Source of the DNA: Agrobacterium rosae | GTDB lineage: Bacteria > Pseudomonadota > Alphaproteobacteria > Rhizobiales > Rhizobiaceae | Assembly: GCF_002915175.1 (NCBI RefSeq) | Contig: NZ_NXEJ01000009.1 | Location: forward strand, 153,969-217,968 | Direction of reading: 5' to 3' | DNA: 64,000 bases | In this document: positions 26,998 to 37,729 of the stretch, one piece after another | Layout of the letters: each line of letters starts with the position of its first letter | How positions within the stretch are numbered: position 1 is the stretch's first letter | Notes under the pieces: model-generated | Told to the model about the DNA's origin: nothing | The model's database searches: none | What the model saw: the letters and a program-made list of their open reading frames with translations, nothing else | Position numbers and translations under genes: made by a program

Positions 26998-29900
26998 TTA
27001 ATCGAACGGGATTGCTCTGTCCTTGCCCGTGACAGGCTTGCCATCCACGGAGACCTCGATATCCGGCGAGCCTGCGGTACGCTTGACAGCGACTTCGCGG
27101 ACCTTGCCTTCGAGCGTGATCTTGGCAGAGAAGGTATCCCATGCTTCCGGCAAGGACGGTGCAATGTGCAGCGTGCCGTTGACGCGGGTTATGCCGAGAA
27201 TGCCTTCGACGGCGGCGCGGTAGAGCCAGCCGGCAGAACCTGTATACCAGCTCCAGCCACCACGGCCTGCATAGGCACCTTCACCATAGACATCCGCCGT
27301 CACCACATAGGGTTCGACACGGTAGGTTTCCGAAGACGAGCGGTCGAGCGCGTGGTTGACAGGGTTGAGCATCGAGAAGCATTTCCATGCATCCTCGTTG
27401 CGGCCCAATTTAGCCAGTGCCAGAACAACCCAGGTGGCGGCGTGTGTGTACTGGCCACCATTTTCACGGACACCCGGTGGATAGCCCTTGATGTAACCGG
27501 GATCCTGCGGAGAACGCTTGAAGGGGGGCGTGAAGAGACGGATGATGCCCGTTTCCTCATCAACGAGTTCCTTCATCACCGCGTCCATGGCTTGGCCCGA
27601 ACGCTGCTCTTCGCCTTCGCCTGACAAAACACTCCAGCTCTGGCCGAGCGAATCAATGCGGCATTCCTCGCTGGTGATGGAGCCGAGCGGGGTGCCGTCG
27701 TCGAAGTAACCGCGACGGTAGTAGTCACCGTCCCAGCCAGCGGTTTCCAGCGCTGCCCGTAGTTTATCGCGATGCGTTTTCCACTTTTCGACACGGTCCA
27801 GATCGCGGCGCTCTTCGGCAATCTCGATGAAATCGCGAAGGGTGCCGGACAGGAACCAGCCGAGCCAGACGCTGGTGCCTTTGCCAGCAACGCCGACCCG
27901 GTTCATGCCGTCGTTCCAGTCACCGCCGAGGATCAGCGGCAAGCCGTTTTCCCCGGTGCGATGAATGGCCAGATCGAGCGCCAGTGCTGCGTGTTCATAG
28001 AGGCTGACGGCGTTGTCCGTCGTCTCCGGCTGGAAGAAGGCGTCGTGCTGGCCTGGCGTCAATGCCTGGCCTTTGAGGAACGGAATGCTTTCCTCTAGGA
28101 TGGCTTTGTCGCCGGTGGCGACGATGTACTGATGCGTGGCATAGGCCAGCCAGACGACGTCATCGGAGATGGTCGTGCGGACACCGGCACCCGTCAGTGG
28201 CAACCACCAGTGTTGGACGTCACCTTCGGGGAACTGTCGACCGGCAGCGCGCAGGATCTGCTCGCGGGCGAGATCCGGTTGATAGAGCAGGAATGCCAAC
28301 GTATCCTGCAGCTGGTCACGGAAGCCGAAGGCACCGCTGGACTGGTAGAAAGCCGTGCGGGCCATGATGCGGCAGGCCAGTGCCTGGTAAGGCAACCAGC
28401 TGTTGACCATGTGGTTGAAGCCTGCATCCGGCGTGGACACCTGCAGCTGGCCGGTGAAGCCGCTCCAGAATTGCTTGTTGGCATCCAGCACCGCATCAAA
28501 GTCGGACTGGCGAATATCCTTTACCAATGCGCGTGCTTCTTCGGCAGTATCGGCATCACCGACATAGAACAACAGGTGCCGTTCTTCGCCCGGCTTCAGG
28601 TGGATTTCCTGCATGACGGCGGCGCAAGGCGCGCCGTCCAGTTCCACGCTGCCGGAAAGCGCAACACCCGACAACACGGCCTGCGGAGCATGGATCGAGC
28701 CATAGCGGCCGATAAATTCGCGCTTGCTGGTGGTAAAGCTGCTGGCTGGACCTTCCAGAGCAAGGAAGGCGGTGCGGGCATTATAGTCGATGCTGTATGG
28801 GTTGGACGCAAACAGCGCGCCGCTTTCCTCATCATGAGAGCTGAGAATGAACGGTGCAGACTTCTGGGTGTTGTTGCCCAGAACCCATTCGACGTAACCA
28901 TAGGTCTTCAGACGGCGGTTTTGTGTGCCGACGTTGCGAACCGTGAGGCGCGCAAGCTTGACCGGCTTTTCACGATCGACCGTCTGCGTGACTTCGATAT
29001 CGAGACCGTCTTCGACGCTTCTGAACACGGAATAGCCGAGGCCATGACGGGTTTCGAAAACCGCTTCCGGGTTGCGAGACAGTGCAGCGAATGGGGAGTG
29101 TATCTTGCCGCTATCGACGTCTGCGACATAGATGGCTTCGCCCGGACGGTTGACGACGGGGTCGTTGCTCCATGGGGTCAGCTGATAGTCACGCGAGTTG
29201 CGGCTCCATGTGAACGCAGCACCTTCAGCGGAAACGTGGAAGCCGAAATTCTCGTTGGAGATGACGTTGATCCAGGGATGCGGCGTCGACTGGCCACCGT
29301 GGAGGCGCACGACATATTCGTCACCAGCCTTGGTGAAGCCGCCAAAGCCGTTCCAGAAATCCAGATCATGAGCATCTTCGACCGGCTCTGCATGCGGGAA
29401 CGTTGGCGCGGGCAGGCGGGCCTGCGCTGTGTCGCTGCCATCAGGCCCACGGTGGGCGGCAAATAGAGACACGGCGCGGTTGACCTGATCCACGATCTTG
29501 CCATTGCGGACGTGAAGAACGACACGCGACGCTGCCAGCAACGCCGACCATGTTTCCTCATCGATCAAATCACGACGGACAGAAAACACATGCTGTCTGC
29601 CGCCATCTGCCGGGTTGATGCGGCGCTGCGCCTCGGAGATGAAGTCCAGAGCGTGCTGCATATCCTGAGCGTAGGAGGCAGCGCGTTCATTGACGATGAC
29701 GAGATCGAAGATGACGCCACGGGCGCGCAGATATTCATGCGCACTCAGGGCTTCCTTGGCGATATCCATGTCCATGTCGTCATTGATACGCAGGCTGAAG
29801 ATCGGGAAATCCCCGGAAATTGCCAGCGGCCATAGCGAGCGCTGGGAGCCAAGGCCGGTCTTCAGCGTATCGGCATCCGCGCGCAGATGCATGTCGGGAT

Positions 29901-32900
29901 AGACGAGGTAACGGGCCAGATGCTGGAACGCAGCCGCCTGCTGCGAGGTCACGCCCACATGGCGCATCTGCACCTGTGTGCGGGTCCACGCATGCACCAG
30001 CTCATGCGCGAAGGCATCCGGGTGGCGGTAGCGATCAATCGCCTTGTCCACGTCTTCGCGGTTGGGTGCGGCAATTGTCCAGAAGATGACGCTGACCTTC
30101 TTGCCTGCCGGTACGCGCACGACACGGCGCAAAGACAGGATAGGATCGAGCGTAAATCCATCGGTGTTGGAGAGCGTGGCGGCGGCATCGAAAGCCGCAG
30201 CTTCGCCCAGCGAGCGTCCACGACCGATGAACTTGGCGCGGTCCGTTTCATATTCGGTGGGGCGCGTCGGGCCGGCATTGTCGGCGGCGAGATGCGCGAT
30301 GACTGTGCCGGGCTCGCTCGGGCTACGCTTGTTGCGCCATGCGCGGATAACATCGCCACGTTTGCCGATCTCGGTCTGTACGAACATGCGCGAGAAGAGA
30401 GGGTGGGCGTTGTCGTCATCCTCATTGGCGATGACGGGCTCCATGTAGGAGGTGACTTCAATGTAACGGTCTTCAGAGCCGACATTGAGGAGCGTCACGC
30501 GACGGCCTTCGGCATCATGCTCTGTGGCAACGATGCATTCGACTACGCTTTGCAGATCGCCCACGGTTTTGTGGAACTCGACCTTGTCGTCCGAGAAGAC
30601 AGTCTTGGTCTTTTCGCCTTCGGCAACCCGTGGTTCGGCCGTTGCACTCCACCACTGTCCAGATGTCGTATCGCGCAGGAACAGGAAGGTACCCCAGCGA
30701 TCTTCGGTCGGATCAGCCTTCCAGCGCGAGATTGCCTGACCATTCCACTTGGAATAACCGGCACCCGTTGCCGTCAGCATGGTCGAATAGTGACCGTTCG
30801 ACAGGAACACGACTTCACGGTCGCGCACGGCAGGATCGTTGATGGTGCGAACTTCTGCACGCAGAAGATCTGCCTGTTCCTTGCCGGGTGTTTCCGGCTC
30901 GTATTTGGCACTCATGACCGGCACTTCGCGTGGTGCCTTTTCCTGAAGCAGCAGTTCAGCTGCTTCGATCACCGGATCGGCGTGGAAGAGTTCACGCAAT
31001 ACGCCGTCCATGACAACGTTGGCAACAGCCGCAATCGACATGCCATGGTGGTGGGCATAGTAGTTGTAGACGATGGCGCAGACCTTGCCATCCGGCACGC
31101 GGGTCGGCGTGAAGTCAACAGCATCGTGGAAACCGTATTGGCCCAGAGCGCCCAGCTTACGCAGCTTGTCGAGGTTCTCTAGAGCCGCGTCCGGGTCGTA
31201 TTGCGACGCAAGGATCGAAGCATAAGGCGCGATAACCGCGTTCTGGCCAAGGCCACGCTTCAAGCCCAAGGTGGGTACGCCGAAGTTGGTGTACTGGTAG
31301 TTCATGTTGTGATCGCGGGCATTGAAGGCCGCTTCGGAAATACCCCAAGGCGTGCCGAGGCGACGGCCATGGCTGATCTGTTCCTTGACGATCAGATTGT
31401 TGGTCTGGTTGAGAATACCGCCGTGGCGCTCCTGCATGACCAGCGGAGGCATCAGATATTCGAACATCGAGCCGGACCAGGAGACCAGTGCGCCCTGTGC
31501 ACCGATCGGCACGACCTGACGACCGAGACGATACCAGTGTTCTGTCGGCAGATCGCCCTTGGCGATGGCAAACAGGCTGGTCAGACGGCATTCAGACGCC
31601 AGAAGGTCGTAGCAGGCCTCGTCCAGTTCCTGGCTATCCACGCGGTAGCCGATGGACAGAAGGCGACGATCCTTGCGGTACAGGAACGCGAAGTCCATCG
31701 AGAAGGCGAGGTTGCGGCTGCGATCGCGAAGCGAGTTCAGACGATCACGCAGCGGATCGATGGTGGAGAGATCAAAGGCGCTATCGGAAATATGCGCTTC
31801 GCAGCAATCGACCAGCGACTGAGCCCAACGGGTAACTTCCGCGCTCTGTTCGGATTTGACCTCGAGGTTGAGGTTGGATGCGAGCTTCTGAATATCCCGC
31901 GCCAGAACGGCGAGGTTGATAACGCGGATGGATGCGAATTCGTGCTCGCGCTTGACCGAAGCAAGAGCGTTGGAGAAGCCGATGATGCGTTCTTCCAGAC
32001 GGCGGTGCAGGGGACGCAGGTTCTTGCGATCATCCGGCAGCTCTTTCAGGGTTTCGCGCAGGATACCCGCGACATCGCCGATGCCATCGAGGTTACCCTG
32101 GAGGTGAGCCGACGGAGCTTCCGCCCATTGGCGGCAGGCAGACGAGATGGCGATCAGGTGACCGGCGAGGTTGCCGCTATCGACAGCGGAAACATAACGT
32201 GGACCCAGCGTCTGAAGGGTATCGGTATGATACCAGTTGTAGAGATGGCCGCGGTATTTCTCCATCTTCTCGACCGTCTCGATGGTTTTTTCCATCCGCT
32301 CAACGGTTTCGGAGAAGCTGATCCAGCCGAACTGGCGCGCCGAAATGACCGACAGAAGATAGACACCGATGTTGGTCGGTGAGGTGCGGCTGGCAACGAC
32401 GGGCTCTGGCGTTTCCTGATAGTTATCAGGCGGCAGATAGTTCTCTTTCGCGTTCACGAAAGCTTCGTAGTAGCGCCATGTGCGGCGTGCGATCTTGCGC
32501 AGTTCGCTGGACACATGTTCGGAGACGAACAGGCGATCTTCGGTTTCGGCGGACTGGCTGACGAACCATGCGACGGCAGGGGACAGAATCCACAGAAGCG
32601 CGAAGGGGAGGCCGACCAGGAAGGCGTTGTCGCCGGGAAGAGAGGCGAGCGCGAGGCCCAGCAATGCAGCAACCGGGGCATGCCACATCTGACGGTAATA
32701 GTCGAAAATGCTTCCCTGTGCGCTGGACTGGATGCTGGCGGCCGTGCGCCATTCGAGCATCAGCTTGCCGCTGACGAACAGGCGGTAGAGCGAGCGGCCG
32801 ATGGCATCGGCCATCATGCAGGCACTATCGGCGATGAAAACGATACGCAGGGCAACCTGTGCATTCGTTGCGCGGATTTCAGCCCACAGCGTGTGGAAAT

Positions 32901-35490
32901 GCGCCTGTGGCACGATATCGGTGGAGCGCGGCACGATGCCGGATAGCAGGGAAATGGTGGGTGCGACGAACAGCGAGAAGATCAGCAAAATCTGCCAGAT
33001 CAGCGCGCCGAGCGGGCCCATGAAATACCATCCGAGAACCGAGGCGGCAAACCAGGCAATCGGCGTCAGCGAGCGGCGCAGGTTATCGACCATCTTCCAG
33101 CGACCGATGGCAGTCACGCCGCGCTTGGCATCCATGATGTAAGGCAGGAGCTGCCAGTCGCCACGCGCCCAGCGATGCTGACGCGAGACTTCGACTTCGT
33201 AACGGGTCGGGAAGTCTTCCACCAGTTCTACGTCGGTGACCAATGCGCAGCGGGCGAACGAGCCTTCGAGAAGGTCGTGGGACAGAACGGCGTTTTCATC
33301 GATACGGCCTTTGAGTGCGGTTTCGAAGGCGTCGACATCATAAAGTCCCTTGCCGGTGAAGGTGCCTTCGGAGGTCAGGTCCTGATAAACGTCGGATACG
33401 GTGAAGACGTAAGGGTCGATACCGCGGTTGATGGAGAAGACGCGCTGGAAGACCGAGGCGTCCTTACCCGTGGTCAGCGACGGCGTTACGCGTGGCTGAA
33501 GCAGGCCATAACCATGGATGACGCGGCCCGTGACGGGATCGTGAACCGGGCGGTTCATCGGGTGGTGCATCTTGCCGACGAGCTTGGTGACGGCATCGCG
33601 CATCAGGCGGGTGTCGGCGTCCAGCGTCATGACATATTTGACGTTCGCAGGCACCATATTGGCACCGTTGAGGAAGGTCGTGTCCTTGTCGCCGCGCAGC
33701 AGCATGTTCAATTCATGCAGCTTGCCGCGCTTGCGTTCCCAGCCCATCCAGCTTCCTTCAGCCGGGTTGAACAGGCGGCGGCGGTGCAGCAGGTAGAACC
33801 GCGTCTTGCCATCAAAGGCATAACGGGCGCTGAGTTCTGCGACTTCACGCTTGGCATATTCGAGGATTTCGATGTCTTCCGCAGATTGCTCAAAGGCGGC
33901 GTCGCGCCAGTCACTGATCAACGCGAAATAAATCTCGCCGTGTGGATTGGCGAGATAATGCACTTCTATGTTGCGGACCATTTCGTCAACGCTATCGCGG
34001 CTGGTCAACATGCAGGGGACGGCCAGGAGCGTGCAGGCGTCCTGCGGAATACCTTCCTTGAACTCGTAACCGACCAAACGGAACGGCTTGACGAAGAACG
34101 TCACGAGCGTGTTGAAGAGACCCGTCGCGCCTTCCGATGCGGGCAGAGCAAACATCAGCAGGAATGCGGTGACGACGTACCACGGCATGCCAGCTTCGGC
34201 CAGGAACCAGCCGACAACTGCCATAGCCAGCGCGGTGAACGCCATGACCGGGACTGCGATAGAAAGCCAGTTGAACTTGCGCATGAAGCGCACGACGCGC
34301 TGCGAGAAGAGCGGCGAATAGCCGATCCGGTCTTCCAGTTCCTGGCGACGTTCACCGATCAGGAAGCTGCCGACATTCGGCGCATGCGGATGGATTTCGC
34401 TGGAATTGGCGGTTTCGGTCACCATATCCACGGCAACCTGGGCCACTTCGATTTCCGTCTTGGGCGAACGGCGCGCTAGAAGTTCGATCGTGTTGCGGTA
34501 GGTGTTGCGCGATCCGAAATCGAGCGTGTCGTAATCCGTCTGCTCGCGCAGAACCTTGTCGATATGGCTGACTTCCTCGAACCAGACCGACCATTCGGTG
34601 TCATCGATTTCGCGCAGGCTCTTGACGATGTTACCCATCGTGACATTGCCGGAGGCAAGGCGGTTATGTTCCGCCATCATGATGTTTTCGGCGTCGGTTC
34701 CCGATTTGTGAAGGCGCTCTTCCAGCCAGTTCAGCGCGAAACCGGAGGTCTGCGAGCCGTTTCTGAGGCGATACAGGAACTGCGTGGAAAAGGTTGGGTC
34801 GGCGACTAGATCGTCAATCTGCTTGAGAAGACCTGCGGACGCCTCGGCATCGTTGAGGCGGATGATTTCATCGACCACCTCGTTTGCGCGCTGACGCATG
34901 CGGCGGGAGCGTTCGACGCGGATGGAAATACGGCGCAGATTTTCGATGAGGACGAAACGCAGGATCGACGGCAGAGCCCAGAGTTCGCCGATCTGCAACG
35001 TCTTCGACGTCTGATAGCCCTCGACCAGAGCCGTCATGCTTTCGCGGGAGATCGTGCTGTGCGTGTGCGCAACGTAAATCCATGCGAGTGCCATGACGCG
35101 GGGGATTTCGATGTTGCCGATCTTCACAGTCGGCAACTGACGATAGAATTTGCGCGGGAAGTCGCGACGCACTTCCTGGATGGCCTCTTCGATCACATAG
35201 TGATTGTCGAGCAGCCATTCGGCGGCAGGCGTGATGTTCTGACCGTTTTCAGCATCCACCGCCGTCGTGCGGTAAACGCGGAGAATTTCTTTTTCGTTTT
35301 CACGATGTCTCGCGAAGAAATCGAACTCCATAAAACCCGGCAGGCCATCGGCTCCGGATTTGGAGAGTTCGGCTCCACAATCCCTCAATTCCTCGATGGT
35401 GAAGTAAACGGAGCGGATCGAATCATTATGATCGATCTGCTTTGTTTCTGAATCACGGGCGGCGGCGGTCGGCGTAATATGAAATGACAT
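26998..35490 (-). CDS. ndvB: Cyclic beta-1,2-glucan synthase
   Basis: Giant inner-membrane enzyme (2830 residues; ChvB/Cgs/NdvB family about 2820-2870) that starts, extends, trims and cyclises osmoregulated beta-1,2-glucans needed for plant interaction and low-osmolarity growth. Membrane helices lie near 410-480, 820-870 and 930-980. The glycosyltransferase part (GT84) between them shows TLDADTRLMRDAV (about 620) and RQHRWARGDWQLLPYI (about 775, the QxxRW type motif). The C-terminal half has glycoside-phosphorylase (GH94) sequences that control ring size: GRQFPEGDVQHWWLPLTGAG (about 2420) and GGDWNDGMNRVG (about 2525). It is intact and monocistronic. The exporter ndvA is 9 kb away. Confidence 0.97.
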   Translation of the reverse strand: MSFHITPTAAARDSETKQIDHNDSIRSVYFTIEELRDCGAELSKSGADGLPGFMEFDFFARHRENEKEILRVYRTTAVDAENGQNITPAAEWLLDNHYVIEEAIQEVRRDFPRKFYRQLPTVKIGNIEIPRVMALAWIYVAHTHSTISRESMTALVEGYQTSKTLQIGELWALPSILRFVLIENLRRISIRVERSRRMRQRANEVVDEIIRLNDAEASAGLLKQIDDLVADPTFSTQFLYRLRNGSQTSGFALNWLEERLHKSGTDAENIMMAEHNRLASGNVTMGNIVKSLREIDDTEWSVWFEEVSHIDKVLREQTDYDTLDFGSRNTYRNTIELLARRSPKTEIEVAQVAVDMVTETANSSEIHPHAPNVGSFLIGERRQELEDRIGYSPLFSQRVVRFMRKFNWLSIAVPVMAFTALAMAVVGWFLAEAGMPWYVVTAFLLMFALPASEGATGLFNTLVTFFVKPFRLVGYEFKEGIPQDACTLLAVPCMLTSRDSVDEMVRNIEVHYLANPHGEIYFALISDWRDAAFEQSAEDIEILEYAKREVAELSARYAFDGKTRFYLLHRRRLFNPAEGSWMGWERKRGKLHELNMLLRGDKDTTFLNGANMVPANVKYVMTLDADTRLMRDAVTKLVGKMHHPMNRPVHDPVTGRVIHGYGLLQPRVTPSLTTGKDASVFQRVFSINRGIDPYVFTVSDVYQDLTSEGTFTGKGLYDVDAFETALKGRIDENAVLSHDLLEGSFARCALVTDVELVEDFPTRYEVEVSRQHRWARGDWQLLPYIMDAKRGVTAIGRWKMVDNLRRSLTPIAWFAASVLGWYFMGPLGALIWQILLIFSLFVAPTISLLSGIVPRSTDIVPQAHFHTLWAEIRATNAQVALRIVFIADSACMMADAIGRSLYRLFVSGKLMLEWRTAASIQSSAQGSIFDYYRQMWHAPVAALLGLALASLPGDNAFLVGLPFALLWILSPAVAWFVSQSAETEDRLFVSEHVSSELRKIARRTWRYYEAFVNAKENYLPPDNYQETPEPVVASRTSPTNIGVYLLSVISARQFGWISFSETVERMEKTIETVEKMEKYRGHLYNWYHTDTLQTLGPRYVSAVDSGNLAGHLIAISSACRQWAEAPSAHLQGNLDGIGDVAGILRETLKELPDDRKNLRPLHRRLEERIIGFSNALASVKREHEFASIRVINLAVLARDIQKLASNLNLEVKSEQSAEVTRWAQSLVDCCEAHISDSAFDLSTIDPLRDRLNSLRDRSRNLAFSMDFAFLYRKDRRLLSIGYRVDSQELDEACYDLLASECRLTSLFAIAKGDLPTEHWYRLGRQVVPIGAQGALVSWSGSMFEYLMPPLVMQERHGGILNQTNNLIVKEQISHGRRLGTPWGISEAAFNARDHNMNYQYTNFGVPTLGLKRGLGQNAVIAPYASILASQYDPDAALENLDKLRKLGALGQYGFHDAVDFTPTRVPDGKVCAIVYNYYAHHHGMSIAAVANVVMDGVLRELFHADPVIEAAELLLQEKAPREVPVMSAKYEPETPGKEQADLLRAEVRTINDPAVRDREVVFLSNGHYSTMLTATGAGYSKWNGQAISRWKADPTEDRWGTFLFLRDTTSGQWWSATAEPRVAEGEKTKTVFSDDKVEFHKTVGDLQSVVECIVATEHDAEGRRVTLLNVGSEDRYIEVTSYMEPVIANEDDDNAHPLFSRMFVQTEIGKRGDVIRAWRNKRSPSEPGTVIAHLAADNAGPTRPTEYETDRAKFIGRGRSLGEAAAFDAAATLSNTDGFTLDPILSLRRVVRVPAGKKVSVIFWTIAAPNREDVDKAIDRYRHPDAFAHELVHAWTRTQVQMRHVGVTSQQAAAFQHLARYLVYPDMHLRADADTLKTGLGSQRSLWPLAISGDFPIFSLRINDDMDMDIAKEALSAHEYLRARGVIFDLVIVNERAASYAQDMQHALDFISEAQRRINPADGGRQHVFSVRRDLIDEETWSALLAASRVVLHVRNGKIVDQVNRAVSLFAAHRGPDGSDTAQARLPAPTFPHAEPVEDAHDLDFWNGFGGFTKAGDEYVVRLHGGQSTPHPWINVISNENFGFHVSAEGAAFTWSRNSRDYQLTPWSNDPVVNRPGEAIYVADVDSGKIHSPFAALSRNPEAVFETRHGLGYSVFRSVEDGLDIEVTQTVDREKPVKLARLTVRNVGTQNRRLKTYGYVEWVLGNNTQKSAPFILSSHDEESGALFASNPYSIDYNARTAFLALEGPASSFTTSKREFIGRYGSIHAPQAVLSGVALSGSVELDGAPCAAVMQEIHLKPGEERHLLFYVGDADTAEEARALVKDIRQSDFDAVLDANKQFWSGFTGQLQVSTPDAGFNHMVNSWLPYQALACRIMARTAFYQSSGAFGFRDQLQDTLAFLLYQPDLAREQILRAAGRQFPEGDVQHWWLPLTGAGVRTTISDDVVWLAYATHQYIVATGDKAILEESIPFLKGQALTPGQHDAFFQPETTDNAVSLYEHAALALDLAIHRTGENGLPLILGGDWNDGMNRVGVAGKGTSVWLGWFLSGTLRDFIEIAEERRDLDRVEKWKTHRDKLRAALETAGWDGDYYRRGYFDDGTPLGSITSEECRIDSLGQSWSVLSGEGEEQRSGQAMDAVMKELVDEETGIIRLFTPPFKRSPQDPGYIKGYPPGVRENGGQYTHAATWVVLALAKLGRNEDAWKCFSMLNPVNHALDRSSSETYRVEPYVVTADVYGEGAYAGRGGWSWYTGSAGWLYRAAVEGILGITRVNGTLHIAPSLPEAWDTFSAKITLEGKVREVAVKRTAGSPDIEVSVDGKPVTGKDRAIPFD

Positions 35491-36062
35491 CGGCTCGTAT
35501 TCTGCACTCTGCTAAGGGTCTGGTCTCGTGTAACCGGAACTTGTTTCAGATTGCGTTAGGAAATTGAAACAACTGTGGCAGCTTTATTTCGTGCTGATCC
35601 TGAACCTTTGCTGAACCATCGCAAACCAGCGAACGATGGCTCCCCCTGAAATCCGTTGTACGCGGCCCTGCAATGCGGGGCAAATGGCTTCGCGCCTCAA
35701 GACTTTCGACTATTTGATGGGAAAAGGCAGGTAAAGCGCGGTCTCGCGCCATGCGGTTCGTGAAACATCTTGTACGCTCCCCCAAAGCGAAAACACGTCA
35801 TGCTGCACCCGTCCCCCATTTTCTCATCGAACCCGTTGGTAACATAGGCCTTCCATGAAGGCGCAGTGTCACCCGACTGAGGGAATGATTAAAGGCGCTT
35901 TCAGTTCCATGCCACCTGTTTTGCCCGCGCGCAAGCGCTGAATGGAAGGTGGTGGATGCTGGCACTTGTGTCTCACGCCTACTCTTATCAAAGTCCGGTT
36001 ATGCTGCTAAACGAAAGCCACGTAAAAACGCTTAACAGACGCAAACATGCCGGACTTTAAAA
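35491..36062. other. Divergent intergenic region, ndvB / amidohydrolase
   Basis: 572 bp with no convincing gene. It should hold the promoters of ndvB (leftward) and of the M20 gene (rightward). A short hairpin GCCTTCCATGAAGGC occurs at about 35851-35866. Short frames here have no ribosome binding site or recognisable product, and no known RNA family was recognised. Confidence 0.45.
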
Positions 36063-37244
36063 ATGACGATTGAGCCCAAAAACACCGCTGCATTTGCCAA
36101 TCATATGCCGGATGTCGTGGCGATCAGGCATCATCTTCATCGCAACCCGGAAATTGGACTTTCAGAGTTCAAGACATCGGATTTCGTCGCAGCTCAACTG
36201 GAGGCGATGGGTTACGAGGTCACGCGTGGTCTGGCCGGCACGGGTGTGGTTGCGACTTTGCGCAATGGCAACAGCAACCGATCCATTGGCATCCGCGCCG
36301 ATATCGATGCCTTGCCCATTCACGAGGAAACCGGCGCGGAATATGCCAGCGAAAACCCGGGCGTCATGCACGCCTGCGGCCATGACGGGCATACCGCAAT
36401 GTTGCTGGGAGCGGCTAAGATCATCGCTGAACGTCGCAATTTTGACGGCACGGTTCACCTGATTTTCCAGCCGGCGGAGGAAAACTTCGGCGGCGCGCGC
36501 ATCATGATTGAGGACGGGCTGTTCGAACGATTTCCCTGCGATGCCGTGTTTGCGCTTCATAACGAACCCAACCTACCCTTCGGCCATTTCGTGCTGCGCG
36601 ACGGGCCGATCATGGCGGCGGTGGATGAGTGCAAGATCACCATCAACGGTCATGGCGGGCATGGCGCGGAGCCGCAAACCACGCTCGACCCAATCGTCGC
36701 AGGTGCCAGCATCATCATGGCGCTGCAGACCATCGTGTCACGCAACATACACCCCCTGACGCCGACTGTGGTGACGGTGGGTGCGTTTCATGCGGGTGTG
36801 GCGAGCAATGTTATTCCTGAGACGGCGGAAATGCTGCTGACGATCCGTTCGTTCGATGCGGACGCCAGAGACGAGCTGGAAAAGTGTATTTGCCAGATCG
36901 CGCAGGGGCAGGCGGCGAGCTATGGGATGAACGTGACGCTGGATTACCAGCGCGGCTATAACCCGACCGTCAATCACAAGGCGGAAACGGACTACATTGT
37001 GGGTCTGGCGACGCGCTTTGCGGGGGCGGACAAAGTTATCGAAATGCCGCGACCGACGATGGGTGCTGAAGATTTTGCCTATATGCTGGAAGAGCGCCCT
37101 GGAGCCTATTTCTTCCTCGGCACCCAGCGCACGGAAAACGACCCGTCGCTGCATCACCCGAAATTCGATTTCAACGATGAGATTTTGCCCATCGGTACGG
37201 CGTTCTGGGTGGAACTTGCGGAAGATTATTTGAAGTTGGGATAA
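36063..37244 (+). CDS. M20 family amidohydrolase (hippurate / IAA-amino acid hydrolase type)
   Basis: Zinc-dependent carboxypeptidase/amidohydrolase of the M20D type, which cleaves N-acyl amino acids such as hippurate or indole-acetyl amino acids. The 393 residues have the metal-binding motifs MHACGHDGHTAMLLGAAK, PAEENFGGARIMIEDGLFE and the C-terminal MGAEDFAYMLEERPGAYFFL. The dimerisation domain carries NGHGGHGAEPQTTLDPI. There is no signal peptide, so it is cytoplasmic. It is monocistronic with a terminator 12 bp after the stop. The physiological substrate is unknown; rhizobia often carry several paralogues. Confidence 0.92.
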   Translation: MTIEPKNTAAFANHMPDVVAIRHHLHRNPEIGLSEFKTSDFVAAQLEAMGYEVTRGLAGTGVVATLRNGNSNRSIGIRADIDALPIHEETGAEYASENPGVMHACGHDGHTAMLLGAAKIIAERRNFDGTVHLIFQPAEENFGGARIMIEDGLFERFPCDAVFALHNEPNLPFGHFVLRDGPIMAAVDECKITINGHGGHGAEPQTTLDPIVAGASIIMALQTIVSRNIHPLTPTVVTVGAFHAGVASNVIPETAEMLLTIRSFDADARDELEKCICQIAQGQAASYGMNVTLDYQRGYNPTVNHKAETDYIVGLATRFAGADKVIEMPRPTMGAEDFAYMLEERPGAYFFLGTQRTENDPSLHHPKFDFNDEILPIGTAFWVELAEDYLKLG

Positions 37245-37256
37245 CTCTTCAACGAA

Positions 37257-37283
37257 AAAAGGCCGATCGATGACCGGCCTTTT
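37257..37283. terminator. Bidirectional terminator
   Basis: Stem AAAAGGCCG / CGGCCTTTT with loop 9 nt, between the M20 gene and the convergent small membrane-protein gene. A/T runs on both sides suit termination from either direction. Confidence 0.85.
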
Positions 37284-37304
37284 AGACTATGAATCTCGTA
37301 TATG

Positions 37305-37448
37305 TCAGGGCACCAGACCGAAAATCACCGCTCCGACGAAGGCAAAGCACAAAGCAACCATTGCCGTGTGAAGCGTTGCCTGCCAATTCTTTGGCGTCGC
37401 GGCCTGTGGTGCAAAATCTCTGATTTTTCCGGCTTTGGAATAAGACAT
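37305..37448 (-). CDS. 47-residue single-span membrane protein (unknown)
   Basis: A short gene not obvious at usual length cut-offs. ATG at 37448 is preceded at 6 bp by GGGAGGG, an excellent ribosome binding site. The product begins MSYSKAGKIRDFAPQAATPK, a basic polar stretch, and ends with one hydrophobic helix, TAMVALCFAFVGAVIFGLVP, directly at the C-terminus. This predicts an N-in, tail-anchored inner-membrane micro-protein. A terminator lies 22 bp after the stop. Size and topology recall small respiratory-complex or stress membrane proteins, but the aa3-oxidase subunit IV motif is absent. Function unknown. Confidence 0.75.
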   Translation of the reverse strand: MSYSKAGKIRDFAPQAATPKNWQATLHTAMVALCFAFVGAVIFGLVP

Positions 37449-37729
37449 CGAACCCTCCCTTGTTGACCCTTCACCGTTTGACCGGCTGTTTGACTGTAAG
37501 TTCTAGAGTATCGCCATTTTCCAGTAATTCTGTAGAGAGGATTTTCCATAAGTTGCCACAATCGGAGAAAATACTGATCGCCACTTGCCTCCCAACAGGC
37601 ACCGATCTTCCGATTTGTTAACGTTCAACGCGCAACGACCCTTCCGGTTCAACACAAAATTAACGGATAGGACCTTTCGGGGCGATACGATGATTGTATC
37701 GACGGGTAGAAGAGCGCGTTCCGCCGCGC
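37449..37729. other. Intergenic region before small membrane-protein gene
   Basis: 281 bp between the small gene and the dehydratase stop. It presumably contains the small gene's promoter. A CGATAC...GTATCG hairpin lies at about 37684-37702, near the dehydratase 3' end. Nothing else was recognised. Confidence 0.4.

Noticed and set aside
28132-35451. Several long plus-strand frames inside ndvB
   Set aside because: All lie antisense to the continuous 2830-residue synthase and lack any family signature.
35491-36062. Small RNA gene upstream of ndvB
   Set aside because: Only a weak short hairpin was found; no known RNA family or terminator pattern was recognised.
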